Assembly: GCA_030141605.1 (NCBI GenBank)
Contig: JAQGDQ010000047.1
Location: 186,001 to 250,000, forward strand
Direction of reading: 5' to 3'
Source: Tubiluchus corallicola
Lineage: Eukaryota > Priapulida > Priapulimorpha > Priapulimorphida > Tubiluchidae
Length of the DNA stretch: 64,000 nucleotides
Shown here: piece after piece, positions 11,507-26,500 of the stretch
Numbering within the stretch: position 1 is the stretch's first letter
Layout: each line of letters opens with the position of its first letter
Program-made: the position numbers and the translations under genes
Notes under the pieces: generated by a model
The model's database searches: none
What the model was told of the DNA's origin: nothing
Seen by the model: only the letters and a program-made list of their open reading frames with translations

Positions 11507-14500
11507 GTAGGTAAAGATGTTTGTAGATTAGTTCTGCAGTACTTATTATGAGCATTAGTTTTATTCTGGTATTATTGATGTAATTTTTTTATTTTTGTTA
11601 CCAATCAACAGTAATATTATCATTTTTCTGACTTTTTTGGATCTAAAGAACTTGTTTCTTGATTTTCATTTCTTACTGTGTTTAGTTTTTTTGTATTTAG
11701 CACTATAAATGTGTTAATACTGGATGAAACTGAAATTTGTTTTTCACAGGTATCACGTTAGCCTTGATGTGAAAATCAGGGTTACTGCAAAGAAATGCAA
11801 ACGCAAATCTAAATTAATTGTTTTTTTCTGCTGATACAAGAAAGGGATTCAAAATAGCTTGTTATTGTCATATGTTATGCACATCATACATAATATTATC
11901 TACGTCATATATATCATGCATTTTGTTATTTACTGTCATTTTTGACTAGTAAGATCAGTGCTTCACTGTCATAACTTTCTGTTTTTTAAATTCTAATAGG
12001 CTTGGCCATTTTTGAGAAGCCATAAATTAATGTTACTAATGTTAAAACAATTATAAGTTTTTTATGCAAACCATATCATAGCAGTCTAACACTTGCTATA
12101 AAACATGCTCACGGTCTGACTTGTTACTGTTCTGCTTATCCGTAGAAGTAATTTATGAGTTCTTATATATTTTCAATTAGTTAGAAAATCCATGAAAAAG
12201 TGACACTACTGCACCATTTAAAATTCTTCAGCACTTTATTCAGAAAGAGAACCTTAACTTACAAATTTTATGTAGAGTATTTTTAATAAGAGTTATGAAT
12301 TGATATCTCAGTAGATTTGAAGTTATTTTTGATAAAGCTAGGCACAAGTTTATTCTAATTATTATTGCGTTTCTTAATTTGTGTCTTGAATAAATAAATA
12401 AAAAAGGCAGAAAAACAAAATTATCATAATGGAGAAGAAGTTTTTCTTTCAATTGATTACGATGTCATGTTGTAACTATGAAATCACCTGTTTTGGCAGC
12501 ATTGCCTGACATGTATTACATGTATGTGCTTAAACGGTGTTGATGTCTTTCATTACTGCCTAGTGTAGGTTTTTTTTGCTAAAGTTAAAATACTTTTCTC
12601 TGTAAACAACATGCAATTGTGTGCTCATGTCAACACTTAATGCTACATGAGGCTATCTGGTAAACATTTGCTGTTTGCTTATTTGCCCCTGAGTCTCAAT
12701 GACTGTTTTTTTTAAATTTTCAAACAGCTAAAACGAGTTAACAGGTTATTGCAAATTTGCTGCAAAGTTAGTACTTACAAAATAAAGCATTAACATAGTT
12801 CGTTTAACCTGACTTTTTTGCCTTGTTGAGAAATTTCTGTATCTAAAACTATCTTTTCATTTTATAACAGTAAAGAAAATTAAAATAAAGTTAGTGCACT
12901 GTAATGTTGTTGCAAAATTGTAGTGAACTTTTTAATAGTGGGACAAGTTTAAAAACAAATTGCTATGTTTTGTTAAAACTGATCTTCCTCTTTTTTCTTC
13001 ATGATGATTCTTACTGCACAGAAATGCTTTTGCTGAATACATGCAAATTTACATTTTTTGTAGGTTTGTTTGTACTTCGCATATAAATGTAACATTTTAA
13101 AGTGAATTTTTTTAGTTAACTGAATTACCTTAAGTTCTATCCTCCAAGCTTCATTTAATAATTAAATTTCTTATTTTGTTTTATGCAGCAACTACCTTTG
13201 ACTGTGATTTTGAAGTTGATACTTGTGGTTGGACAAATGATGGGTCTTCAGATTTTGACTGGTTAAGGCATCAGGGAAAATCGGCGACTCCTGGTACTGG
13301 CCCGTCTTATGACCACACGCTTGGTAACCATTTAGGTAAGAATTTCATTAAGTAATTTAATATTTATAATATAACACGTTTCAGTTATTCTGCAATAAAT
13401 TTTTGTAAAATATATTTGTTTTGTTTTTCATCTGCAAGGCAATTTGCAGAAACTTTCATGTAGTTTTTGTAATTTAAACTTTGCTTAAAACACTTGGCTA
13501 GCATGCTGTTGGAGATTAATTCTTTAAGAATATCTCCCTTACACAATATCAGTTTTCTATACACAACAAGTGAAATAATTTAGAGGAACTGCAAGAACCA
13601 CTTGCATATCCATGATAAACTGTGGTAACTTAATCAAAAATGTGCTCTCAGCACTTTTGTGTTTTGTCATTATACCGTACGTGTTGTTAATTTGTGAATT
13701 ATAACACTGAATAGACAGGCAGGCAGACTGTTATACAGATTAAGCTCTGATTACAAAGCATGGTATTTTGTCAAGTACTTGACTTTAAAAAACAAGTTGG
13801 TTTATTTTGACATCGAATGTGGCCGAATTTTTACATGTGATATAAATAGTTATAGTGCATTTTATAAACTATTAACGATTTGGGAGTTCCACAGTTGCTG
13901 TAATTGTATGCCATTTTTAACTGCATATGCAGGTTACATTATCACTATGGGTTAAAATTATTTTCTGACCTGGTGTGTCAATAGAATCTGTTAGTCCACC
14001 CTCTGTTATACTTCTTCATCATCCATCATACAGTCATTTAGCTCTAACTTTGCTTTTATGTTTATCTAGTCAAGATCAGCCTCGTTTCAGCAATGCACGT
14101 TTACTTAAGCGTGCTTGTAAAACTTTGCAACATTTAACATGTTTGCTAAGGCACACGCAAATGAGTTTATAGAGTTAGCACTCTATTTTAGATTAATCAA
14201 CGTTAGTGACAGATTTTAGTTGTTGAATTATTCTTTATTAAGTTAACTTTTTGTTGTTGTTGTTCTCTTGTATAAGCCACAGCTTGTACAATGTCTGTTC
14301 TGAGGAAGGAACTCCTTTTTGTGTTTAACAGATTTGTGATTGTTCCCAATCAGGCCTGAAACTTTTTGGGGGCAATTTATAGAATTAACACGCGAGACTT
14401 GTTTCCTAAAAACCAGTTTAAAACGACATACCCTTCTTGCAAATGTATTTTATCCAGAGCATCGACAGAATTAACCAAACAGATTCAACAATGAAGTGGT

Positions 14501-17500
14501 CCTTTGCTATTTGTGTGGCAGGTTAAACTTAAAAAAACCCTTAAGATTTGGGTTTGCTTGCATGTTTTGCAGAAAACAACATTCTAAAGAGCTGTTAAAT
14601 AAATACACAAAGCAGTAGATTTTCCTGTAAAAGTAACCATGGGATTGTAATGTACGTTTTGTTAATATATCAATTTAGAATTAACCAATGCAAGTTCGCA
14701 TTTTCTCCAATTGATGCATTTTATAAGCAAACATATGAAATATTCTGCTAAGCATTGTGTATGTAATCATAAGATTATTTACTATGATATTTTATGTAAT
14801 GTTTATTATAATCCCCATTAATTATAAATAATAAATAATCTTTCAAACAGGATGGTACCTTTACATAGACACAAACTCTCAAAAACCGAACGACGCTGCT
14901 CGCTTAAAAAGCCCTGGCTCGATTTCAGCCCCTATCTACTGCATTAATTTTTGGTAAGCAGTTTGTCATTTAATAAATTTTTTTTAGTTGTTGTTAATAG
15001 GCTCCTATTGAACGCAGTAATTTGATTACACGAGTATTTCTTAAATCCGAAGCAGCCATAATCTTGAAGTTTTTTTGCTGAATAAATAATCTTTTTTGCT
15101 CAACTTAATTTGCATACAAACCACCATTTGAAATTCAATTACTGTGTGCACGTGAAAATACTCTAAAGTCCTCTAACATGTTTTATCACTCAACACATAC
15201 GGCTAACAAAACAAAAACTTTGCTTTCACTATTTTCAGCATGTGCTGTTCACGTGAAAATCCTTTTCAAATGCATTTGTTGAAAAAACCTTGATTATTTT
15301 TTGTAGGTACCATATGTATGGTCCTGACGTTCGGTCTTTAAATGTATACATTATTGAAAATGGGGGTACCCAGACATCTGTATGGACCCGACAAGGCACT
15401 CAGGGCAACATGTGGAAAGTGGCAGCGATTCAGTTACAGAATCCACCAAATGAAGATATTGAGGTATTTATTATACTACTTACTGTTCTACGTGAACAAT
15501 ACTACATGAACAATACAAAACTTTACATGTATAGCTTTATTTAGCTTATATGCATTTTGCATCCCTCCCTGGAAATTGGGTAGAACTCCTAGTGTTCAAA
15601 TTCACTCTTGTGGGATATTTAAACCGTGTGTTGTACAGATACTGAACTTCAAAAGCAAATTTTTGGGTAGAACAGCACATTTAGCCACAGGCTGTATTTT
15701 ATTATTTACTTTGTTTCATAAGGGCTTAAGCACATTTTTTTTATTTGTTGGAATTCTAACACAGAGACAAAATTTAAATCATTCAAAATGAAATACTATT
15801 TCCGAAACTGAGATTATACCTGCATATAGTTTCAGAACTTCCAAGTAAACTTAATGCTTTTTTAATATGACTGGAATAACAACACATATTAATGTGAGCA
15901 GGCACAATTTACACGAATGAGCCGAAAAGAAGTTTAAATGTTTTAATGCTACTGTATTATTTTAAAAATTGATGACCCATAAGCAAAATTAAGTGGCACA
16001 GTTATGTATATGACCAGTAGACAATAAGAGGTACAATGACTGCTTTTGTGCAGCGCATTTCCAAGATGCAGACATTGTATTAATCTAACTAGCAATTGGC
16101 GAAATGCATGTAACAGGGCACAAACATAAAATTAAACTTCCATGATAATTCCTTAACGTAAGCCACTATTATAAACAATTAGGTTCTCTTTCAATGTTAG
16201 ATTATTTTGAGTTATAGTTTAAAATTGGGTCCTGTTTTACTTTACCCATTTTAAGGATAAAATTAGAGGCGTACTTGCGTTAAGTTTATAACAATAAATA
16301 TTTTTTCAACAGTTTGTATTTGAAGCATTAGCAGGAACCCAGGACCAGGGAGAAATTTCAATCGATGACGTGAGCATTATCCTTGACCACTGTCCAGCCT
16401 CAGGTAAATATTATCTTTGGCTTCTCTCCAGTCTTAGGTATCAGCCATAGGTTCTACTTGTGTTTTTATGCTATTGTAAATGATAATAACTTTATCCTTC
16501 ACACATTTATTGCAGCTGCAATGGTGTGCAGGACGGTAGCATTCAGCTATCATTCTATTTTTTCTTTTCATTGATATAGCCTATTTTACTTACCTAATTT
16601 TATTTATTTTACTTGTAAAACTATAATGCCGGTTTTACTTTTTGTCAGCTAATGCAGTACTTCAGTTCCTTGCACGAACAGTATCATTGACTATTTTCTA
16701 ACTTTGATAGCCATTTTCATTGAGCAACTTTGGTTAACAATTATCTTTAATGTTTTGCAGCCTCGGTAATAATACAAATTAATTTTGTTATTCTAGCTCG
16801 ACATGAATATAATGTTAGTAAATAAAATAGTGCAAACAAAGTTAATAAAGAAAAATTTATCTATATTTAATCATTAATGTCTTTATGCCCTGAGACTTTT
16901 TATGAAGTCACAAGTGTGTTAAGTAAAACTAATTTTATGAGTTTCTTGTGCAGTTCTTTGCGACTTTCAAGATGACGATGTGTGTGGTTTCACACATGAC
17001 TCAACAGCAGATTTCAACTGGCAAAGGGGAAGTGGAGCAACTGTCACTCCAAACAGTGGGCCGAGTTATGATCACACATATGGAACTGATCAAGGTTCTT
17101 TTGCTATATTGTTTTCACATTAAATTCTAGTGTGACTAGATTCAGAAGTAAAACTTGCTTTTTTATTTTAAGCTTAAAAATAAACTTATTTAAACAATTA
17201 CAATGGCAGCAAGATGTTTACGAATTACATGGAAATCATCTATAATAAACTGGACTTTTAGTAGTATATTTATGTAAAATTCTTTAACTTGTTGCTGATA
17301 AGCTTCTCTGTAAAGAGCGAGATAAGAATAATTAACAAATTGAATGTAAGAACTACCGGAAAGTGCAGTACTATAAAATGGTTGAAATGGTAACTAAAGG
17401 CTATGAATATTCTGGTATAAGTCATTTTGGCATTTAAACGTTGTAACGTTAAAATATTAATTGCGTTTCTAAGATGCGCCGACTTTCTTTTTTGAACTAA

Positions 17501-20500
17501 TTTTTTAGCTTTTAGTTTGCTATTATGTGGTTATTTTAGGGTACTACATGTACATTGATTCATCTAGTCATAGTCCAGTAGACAAAGCACGCTTAATAAG
17601 TCCAATGTACCTGCCTACTATGGGAAAGTGTGTACAGTTTTGGCATCACATGTACGGAGATGCTGTTGGCACACTGAATGCTTATGTGAAGACTAATGGG
17701 AAGTTAGGAATTCCACGATGGAGTTTGTCTTTTTCATCGGGCAATCATTGGAAACCAGCTCAACTGTCTGTTTTCGCAGAAGATACGTGGCAGGTATGAC
17801 ACATGGCATGGCAGACAAGATGTATAGAAGCATCTTTCGCATGCGTGCGTGCATGTTGTGTGAACAATGCAATTTTTATGTGAAAAATAATGTTGTAAAT
17901 GAATCCACTTTAAGTGTGTAATTTGTTCTTGTAATGAAATGAAGTTTCTTGCAAACTTCTTAAATAAATACGCATATCCCTACTTGCTTCATTGAATTAC
18001 TTCGAATTCAGATATATAACTTATGTATTTTTTCCACTTTTTGTCTTGTAACCTATTAAACAAAATTTAGTATTTAGTTTTTCTTGAAAAGATCCAGATT
18101 TTTCTTGGTGTTTATGTAATATATGATGAAATTAAACAGTATTTTATTATCTCAGCTGGTATTTGAGGCAACTGGGTCCACATCAGCTAGCGGTGATATC
18201 GCTATTGACGACTATCGAGTTCTCGACGGATCGTGCACAAACCCAGGTAAGAATTGAGAATTACTTTGGTTCCTGTACATTTGTTTTCACTGAATTTCAT
18301 TAAAATACACTTTTAATTCACAATTATTTCTAAAGAACTTTCACATAATTTTGCATTCAGTAGTTTCAGAGCCCAAAACAATCTTAGTATGATAAACCAA
18401 AAATTACTCAGTCCATGATATTACTTAACAGTTTAAAGAAGAAAATTAACTTTAACTGACATTATAAGCTGATTCTGCTTTGTCAACTGCTACTTTTTCA
18501 TACAGGGCAAGCGTATCCTATGCAGTGAAATAAAAATATTTTTGTTATTATAATTTTTGTCTTTTCTTTGGAGCCTTACAATCAATTACGAATTTATTTG
18601 TATTTTGCAACAGCTGAGACAAATTGCAGACAGTTAATTTCATAATATTCAGGTTCTGTAGTAACTTTGCTTTACAAAGGTGTATAATTACATAATATAG
18701 AATGTTACATGACCTAGTAAGCATGCCTTACCTGTGTTTTATATTGGTGTGGTTATTGTCTGTGAATTGAATGTTTTCAGCATCTTGCGATTTTGAATCG
18801 GATACATGTTTGTGGACAAACTACGAGTACCAGAATGAAGATTGGATAAGACAAAGTGCAGGTTCTTCCCAGTTTGGAAGTGGCCCAGGCAGTGATCACA
18901 CCTTGCAAACTTCCACTGGTATAAAGTTTACTTTTTTGCAAATAAGTGTGTTATTAGCAGATTCATTTTTTTAAAATCAACTTAATGATGTAACTTTTCA
19001 GCCACTAACACTTGTTATTTTCAAACATAAGTATAATGAAATTCGCATGTTCTAAGATTTTAAATAAAAACATTGTCTTAGGTAAATTTTGTTCTGTTCT
19101 TGATGCTTTATGTGGGCTTAATGTCTTATGGTACAGAAAATTTGCTCTCGGCATATATTTCAAGTTTTATATTAATACTTGACAATGTTAACATGTGAAA
19201 ATATATTTCAAGTCCTAAAACTCATTATACTTATCTAAAAAGACCCCTGTTTAAAATTTCTGTACATCAGCAGAATTCTGCAACTTGCTTTACTCCAGCA
19301 AGCTCACAGTCTAAGCATTAACCTTAATTGAAAAGACTTATAATGCATTTGTATTGCACATGCTTTCAGTTGAAGGATACTACAGAGCACAGATATAACT
19401 ATAAATTGCACTTTAGGGTTTTACATGTTTGTTGAGCCGAGCCAAACAGCAGCGAATGCGTCACTAGTGTCTGAAACCTTACCGGGTGGTGTTACATATT
19501 GTCTCAGCTTTTGGTAAGCAACTTTTTAACATCTTAATGTCAAATTTTCACTTTCACACCTTAGTGTCAAATTTTCATATTAAAGTAAGAATTTGTTTTC
19601 TCCCTATAAATACTTTATTGTTTTTTTTTCAACAGAGTAGGTTGTTTTGCCATGTTTCCATGGTTGCTACTTGTCAGGTACTGTTTTCTAAAAGTTGTAA
19701 GCCATACAAGTGGGACTATTGCGAATTTGAATATAAAAATTGTATTCATAAGCTATATATCACTTTATATCTTGCAGATCTATTTTCAATGGGCCAGAAA
19801 TTTTACACCATTGACTTTGCTTTAAAACAAAAGTACACTGAATAACATTATATTAGATAACATCAGCTGTTCTGGTGTTATATTGTTGTTATTGGTGTTA
19901 TAATTATGTTGTTCTGGATTTATAATTTTGTAGGTATTATATGTTTGGTTCGAATGTGGGTGATTTAGAAGTCACGCTAAGGACGAGAAGTTCAACACAG
20001 ATGCTCTTTGAAAAAAGTGGTAGTCAAGGCGATCAGTGGATGTTTGCTAACGTTTCTCTGTACAATGGTATATCTTCGCAATATGAGGTAATGGCTTGTG
20101 GCTGTTACTATGTACATTGATTCATCTATTTGTTTACCAACTGCACTGTAAAATCACTGGCAAGAGTGTCTAGCAGTGGTGAGATATCAGTTAATCTGAC
20201 TTCAGGACAATTTTCTGCTATTTTACAAGAAAACAGGCTTACAGTATGAAAACCACACATTTGTACTTATGAAAAACCTTTGCCTGTGATTGCATGGAGA
20301 AGCCTGTACAAAGGTGGCACCATAATACATGTTTTAAAGCAATGACGGCTGTGTGTGTTGTGTGGTTTTTGTGAATTTCCTAAAAGAGAAGATGAAATAA
20401 ATTCACTTGGTAGTGCTGTTCACTAAATAAAGATGTTTAGTTTAATTATATAACTGATTATGCCTTAAATTGTATTGCAATAAGATCTTACCTTCAAGCA

Positions 20501-23500
20501 GAATGTGGTGTTAAGCGAAGTTTGTTATTAAATGAAGCCATACTTCTATAAGAAGTATTGTAGTCATCCTAACAACATTTGTTGAAAAATCTGTACTGCA
20601 TCATACATATAGATCAAATGTTTTATGAGTATTATTCAGAATCAATGTTTTTCTTTACTTTAATTTTTACGTAGTATAATAAGTAAATCACTGAAAGCTG
20701 ATTATTTCTGATAGTAGAGTGTAATATTTTGCTAAATGTTAAACCTTAAACTTAGGATTTCTGTCCATCTAGTGTCAACTAAGGATTTGTACCGTGGATT
20801 TGTATTATGTGTGTGTGTATTTTTTTGCTGTGCTGTAATGCTTTTTCTAACGGCTTAAGTGCAGATGAAATCATTGAAATGCTGATTGTTGCTATTAATT
20901 ATAAAGATTATGCAGATGTTCAGAACAATAGGTCTTTTTATTGCGAGCATGCGGGTTTATTGTGGCAGCCATACACTTGTATGTGTATTTGTTGGCCGGC
21001 CTGTAAAAACAAAAACAAGAGTAACAGGAGATTTACAGTACAAGCATCTTGTTTAAAGGATATGACAAACACCATATTTACGGTGTAAATAGCATCAAAA
21101 ATTTGTAATTAAAATGAAGCACATATTGTTTCAAATGAAATGTATTGCAACAAAAAGTGCTAGTGTTGTAATAGTAATTGCACATTAACTGCTTTCACAA
21201 TTGTTTTGTTAGGTATTTATAACTGCTTTGAAGAGTGATAGTGGTTTTCTTGGCAACATCGCTGTTGATGACATATTGACAAACAGTGGTTCATGCCATT
21301 CAGGTAATGTTCTGTGTGCTGCCTAGTTAATACTTAAGTGACCAAACCTTTTATTGCTGTATTGGTTTATGGTCGCGAAGATGTTAATGGCAATGTTAAT
21401 AATTGTCATAATAATTAATGATGCAAGGAAAATAGTATTGGCAATATTTATTAAAATTTTGAAATATAATGATGAACTCATTAATAACATATTCCTTAAA
21501 TATAACATTGCTATAATATTCCTTTTCATACCTGACAAATGTATGAATTTCTAACATGTATGTAAATTTGCATTACAGGAACATCACAGAATGTCTTCAA
21601 CTGTGACAATCAGTATAGGTATTCCATCCCCATACAACAAGTTTGCGACTTTGTTGTAGATTGTCCAAATGGAGCTGATGAAGCAAATTGTGGTATGTAA
21701 CCCTGATGACATAGTGAAGGTTTTATAAACTGTAAAGTTACAGCGATACAGTTACTTTGATTTTAAATGTGTTTGATTTCAATTTTTGTTTGAGAACTGT
21801 TATTCTGCTCTTAATTTTAATGTTTGATTGTCTTGATGAATATTTTCTTCATTATAAGTTTTAAAAAGTCATGATGCTATATTTTAAGTCTTTTATTTTT
21901 TCTGTAAATGTTTTCAAAAGGAATAATACTTTTAGGTCAATGTAATTTCGAGAATGATCTGTGCAGTTGGCAGAATACAGCTCATAGCGTGTTTGAATGG
22001 GTACGTGAAAAAGACGGTGGCGACATCTCTAACAACAGAGGGCCGCCAATTGACCATACATTAGGAACTGCGAGTGGTAAGAATGGTTGATTATTCTCCT
22101 GTTTTTGTAACAGTTTGTTTTAGTATTTTTTACATCAGTAATAAAGCACAAAAACACATATCTAACGTAACATTTTTCGAATGAATTTTGTTATTTCAGC
22201 AACAATGAGTTTGTTTAATTCTGCGTCATTATTCCTGTCTTCTGTATACTTTCAGTTTTTTTATTCTCGTACAACATAAATGATTTACTGGTGTGATTTA
22301 TTAGTTTCTAGTAAAGTAATTGTGAAATTATGATCATTTGCAAATTTTATTGTATTGCATAACTATAGCAAAATTATTGAAATCAAAGATTTGCGTAAAT
22401 TTTAATAACAACATTATAATTGTGTAATTTTCAGGCTATTCAGCAGCAGTCGTACCATCAACGCTACCTGATTATGCACCTGTGATTTTAACAGGCAGAG
22501 AGCTTCAGCCAGCTAGTCCTACTTGTGTTTTCAAGTTTTGGTATTGGATGAAAGCAGAAAACGATAGTAAGTTTAATTTTAATGTTAATAAAATAACTGT
22601 ATGGTAACACTCTATATTAATAAGGATTCATTACTTTTACGATACTCACAAGTTTGTTCCAGGCGATGAAATTCTAAATTGCAGTTGCTAGACTTAAAAT
22701 ACACAAAAGCAATACATTTTTGCATGAGAAATTGCCTTTGATTACATACTTTAAAATGTGCAACAAAATGTGATGCAGCACATTATTTGTTCTTTGCATA
22801 TTACTAATTTTCCATCTAAATAAGTAAGATGTCTGTAATGGATATGTTTTATAAGTCTTAAAAAAGACCTGATTACACTATGCAGTAAATCTTTTTACCG
22901 CTTGACTTGTGTTACTATTATTAACTTGCTCAAAGCAGTACAAAACATTTTCATTCTGAATTTTGTGTGTTCGTATTTCAGTGTCCAACCCAATTCTTCA
23001 AGTCGAACTTGGCCACCACTATAGCTCTTCTGTTACTCGTATTTGGAGACAGATGGGAAGTTTTGGTGACAATTGGAATGAAGCTACGATATACATCGGA
23101 CAAGTTGAAAGCCCTTTTTATGTAAATTAAATTCAACTGCTAACAGAACCTATCAAATTGTTATTCTTGCTGACTTTAATAGTGTTATACTTTCTATAAA
23201 GTCTCGAATTTAACATATTTTTATAGCACTTTTGATTCTTGATATTATTTTTCAGCTTCAATTTAACGTCCAGAAACTCACAAATGTGAAGAGCCAAATT
23301 GGTATTGATGATATTACACTCGAACATTGTAGTTATCCTGGTAAGTTTAGTTTGTGTTCTTAAGGTCCTGTATATTTGACATATTGTAATGCTAATGAGC
23401 GAATAGCTGCCCTTATTCAGATTTGTAAAAAAATAGTTTGCTATACATTTGAATTATTAAACTGAAGGCAGAGAATTTAAAGCACTAATATCTTTTTATT

Positions 23501-26500
23501 TTTGTTTGTTTTTCTGAAGTGCTATGATACAGTAGTCACATTACCAAGCCCAATTAATTGTCATAAATTGGGTCATTAGAACTTTTATTTGGCAACATAA
23601 AGATGGAGGAATATAGACTATACCAAATATTCTTGCTTCTAACTGTTGAGCTTTTGGTTATTATCTTTATGTTGTATTCTGTTGTTTATTCTGTATTCCT
23701 GCATTATTACTTGCTTTGGTATTTGTGCTGGCCTCATACTTTTCAATTATTGTTTTGTGTTTCAAAAATGACCGTTTGCAAAACAAAAATGTCACATTGC
23801 ATTTCAGCTCCTGAAGCGAGTTGCCCTGAGAACATGTTTCACTGCACCAAAAGAGCCTGCATACCGCTAGATTGGAGATGTGACTTTAGTGATGATTGTG
23901 GTGATCAGTCAGATGAGCTCAACTGCTGTAAGTTTTTAACAATTAATTAATACTTAAAACTTAATTAATACAAGAGCTCAGAACGACGCTAAGGCCGGTG
24001 AAAAGGCTGGTGAAAAGAAATGGGGGACTGATGAATCAAAGTTCAACTCGATTATTGCCGCGCAAAGTTTTCCGCAACTTCGGCAGGTGAGTTCAACACT
24101 GTATTTTTACTTAGATTAGTCATCTTCTTTCTAAGTATCATAGATCTTTTGTTTTGTTTTTTTGGCATATTTGTGTGTCTACTTTCTTATTAATGATAAA
24201 CACTTGATAAAATGGTGTGCAATGTGCACTAAATTCCAAGTGACATAATCAAACTCAGCGCATTGTCAACCGAATTCAGTTGCATAAAAATGCATAAATA
24301 ATAAAGAAAGATTTAAGGCCAGTGTATGAGGCTATATGCATTGGCAATGTTGTCAACATCACACTTTTTGCATAGTTGCTATCATTATTTCAATTTCTTT
24401 GTTTTTGCTTTGTGGCATTATTCTAATTAAGTATTAAATAAGTATTCTAATAAGTATCTAATAAGAAGCATTTGATAACTTACTAAAAGTCATGTGCAAC
24501 TTTGAGGATCTTTTCTAGATTGCTCATAAATGTGACAGATTTCATCTTCTGTACAACGTTTAGTTTGTTCCGAATCGTTTTTAGTAACTTTACTTTATTG
24601 AGAAATGGCTTAATGCTTTTCAACATCCCTAAATAATGTAAATGCCAAGAGCAGTATGGTTATACGTATTGTACAAAGTGACACAGGTTTTGTTGAAAAT
24701 GTTATAAATTTGAGTGACTAGAAGTACTTTTCTAGTGTTAGTAGCAGCAATGAGGTATCGTTAGAGTAGTCTGAACAGTACTTAGTACTAGTAGTATTCA
24801 GTCTGCACTTTGTAATAGTGACTTTGAATCTGACATTGCTGAAGTTGGACCTAGTGCTAGTGCCATTTCAAAAAAGGTATTGTGTATGAGGTTAAAACAT
24901 AGACAGGGAAGTGTTTGTAAACATGCTTTTATTTTTATACATTTTTATACATGATTGTACAACATTACACATTTTCCAAAATTTTATTTGCTCATTTTTT
25001 AATACAGAAATGCATAAATATACCAGCAAGACTGTTAAAAACTTAATTAGCAGCTGGTGAATGCAGCCAAGCCACTGATGACATCAGAACTAAACTTAAT
25101 TTTGTAATAGCAAACATTACACGTGCTTGCAACGGCGAAAATTGATACAATGCTGCTGTACAACATTGACCATGATACACAAAAACTGGGCAAATTTATG
25201 TTCAAAATTTTAAATTTCAAGCTTATCACTGTGTCATCATGCGACTTGAGCACAAGTGTGTACTACATCAGAACTGAACTGAGAGGTATAGTGCCTGCTT
25301 TTTGTCCAACAGGTTTCCGAGATGCACACACTGTGTCCATCTAACTATTGAATGGTGAAATGCATATAACTTGGCTCGAACTTGAAATTAAACTTCCGTG
25401 GTAATAAACCAGTATAGATGATTATCGTATTACCAGTAATTGATTTCTACTGCACTGAAAATAACTTTCAATCCGCTTGCATTAATTAGTTAATTAGCTA
25501 ATTACAGATTAGTGTTCACCACAAAAACAGATTTTTGTGCCTTTTTAGATAATTACAAGTTGAAGACAAATTTCGAAGATGATATGTATCCATTCAGGAA
25601 AAGCGCAGAGACAAAAATGGAATGGCGACGGGCACGTGGTTATGATGTGCAGTATGGGCCTCCCCGTGATCATTCCAGAGGAACAAATGCTGGTTAGTAT
25701 AGATGTATAGGTTTTTGTGAAAAACATTAAAACAACATGCATGCTGTGTCTGTTACCATCAGTAATTCATAAAATATTACAATGATGCTGGGTCCTCGCC
25801 GCCAAGGGGTCTTATTGGTCACTGCCCTGGTCGGTTCGTTCCCTCGTGTTTCGGAGGCCAAGGTTCAATGCCAAGATGACGAAAACTTTATAAACACAGG
25901 CAGAGATTTGTTAAGTAAACTTGCCGGTTAACTTGTCCTGTGTGCCTTATGCTGGCCTGTCTATGGAACAGGTGCGGTGATGATAATAACACCTGCCAGT
26001 TTACCTGCTGAATTGACCCGGCCATTTCATATTGGCAGTTTTGTACCTGGTACGCAATTGATTAAACTTTCACAATATAGGGGATAAAAATAAATGATCT
26101 TTTGCCGACGTTATAATATTATATTAAATATGCAAAGCCTGTTATCATAATAATTATTTTTGTAGATAAAGTTCTAAGCTTCTTCAAATTATTTTTGCAG
26201 GATTTTACTTGGTTTTGAACATATACAGTGGTGACATTGGCGATGTTGCTTGGGTTCATTCAGCAGCTATCAAAGCTACAACTACCAAAAATTGTAAGGT
26301 ACTGTACACTAGCTAAAGCCAGGGTTTCACGAGGCCACAACTATTTTACGGTAATCGAAAAAGTTCAGTAGTTACCGAAATATATCCACTATTGTGCCTG
26401 GTCGCAAATCATTCATGTGACTTTTGCATAATTTTTGCAAATTTCGGGCTTTTTTCTCAAGCGAAAATCGCCAGAATGTTATACAAAATTTGTATGACAT

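Noticed and set aside
20807-21088. 93-codon + strand frame in intron 12
   Set aside because: No domain, no splice fit to the MAM3 exons, and composition typical of intron DNA.
23976-24086. Annexin-like segment as an alternative exon of the MAM/LDLa gene
   Set aside because: The phase 1 entry and phase 0 exit would break the frame with every downstream exon that begins in phase 1; treated as a stray exon instead.
24822-24881. piggyBac-type transposase N-terminus ([14 protein letters not shown])
   Set aside because: Only an acidic/serine-rich stretch; no catalytic domain or element ends follow.
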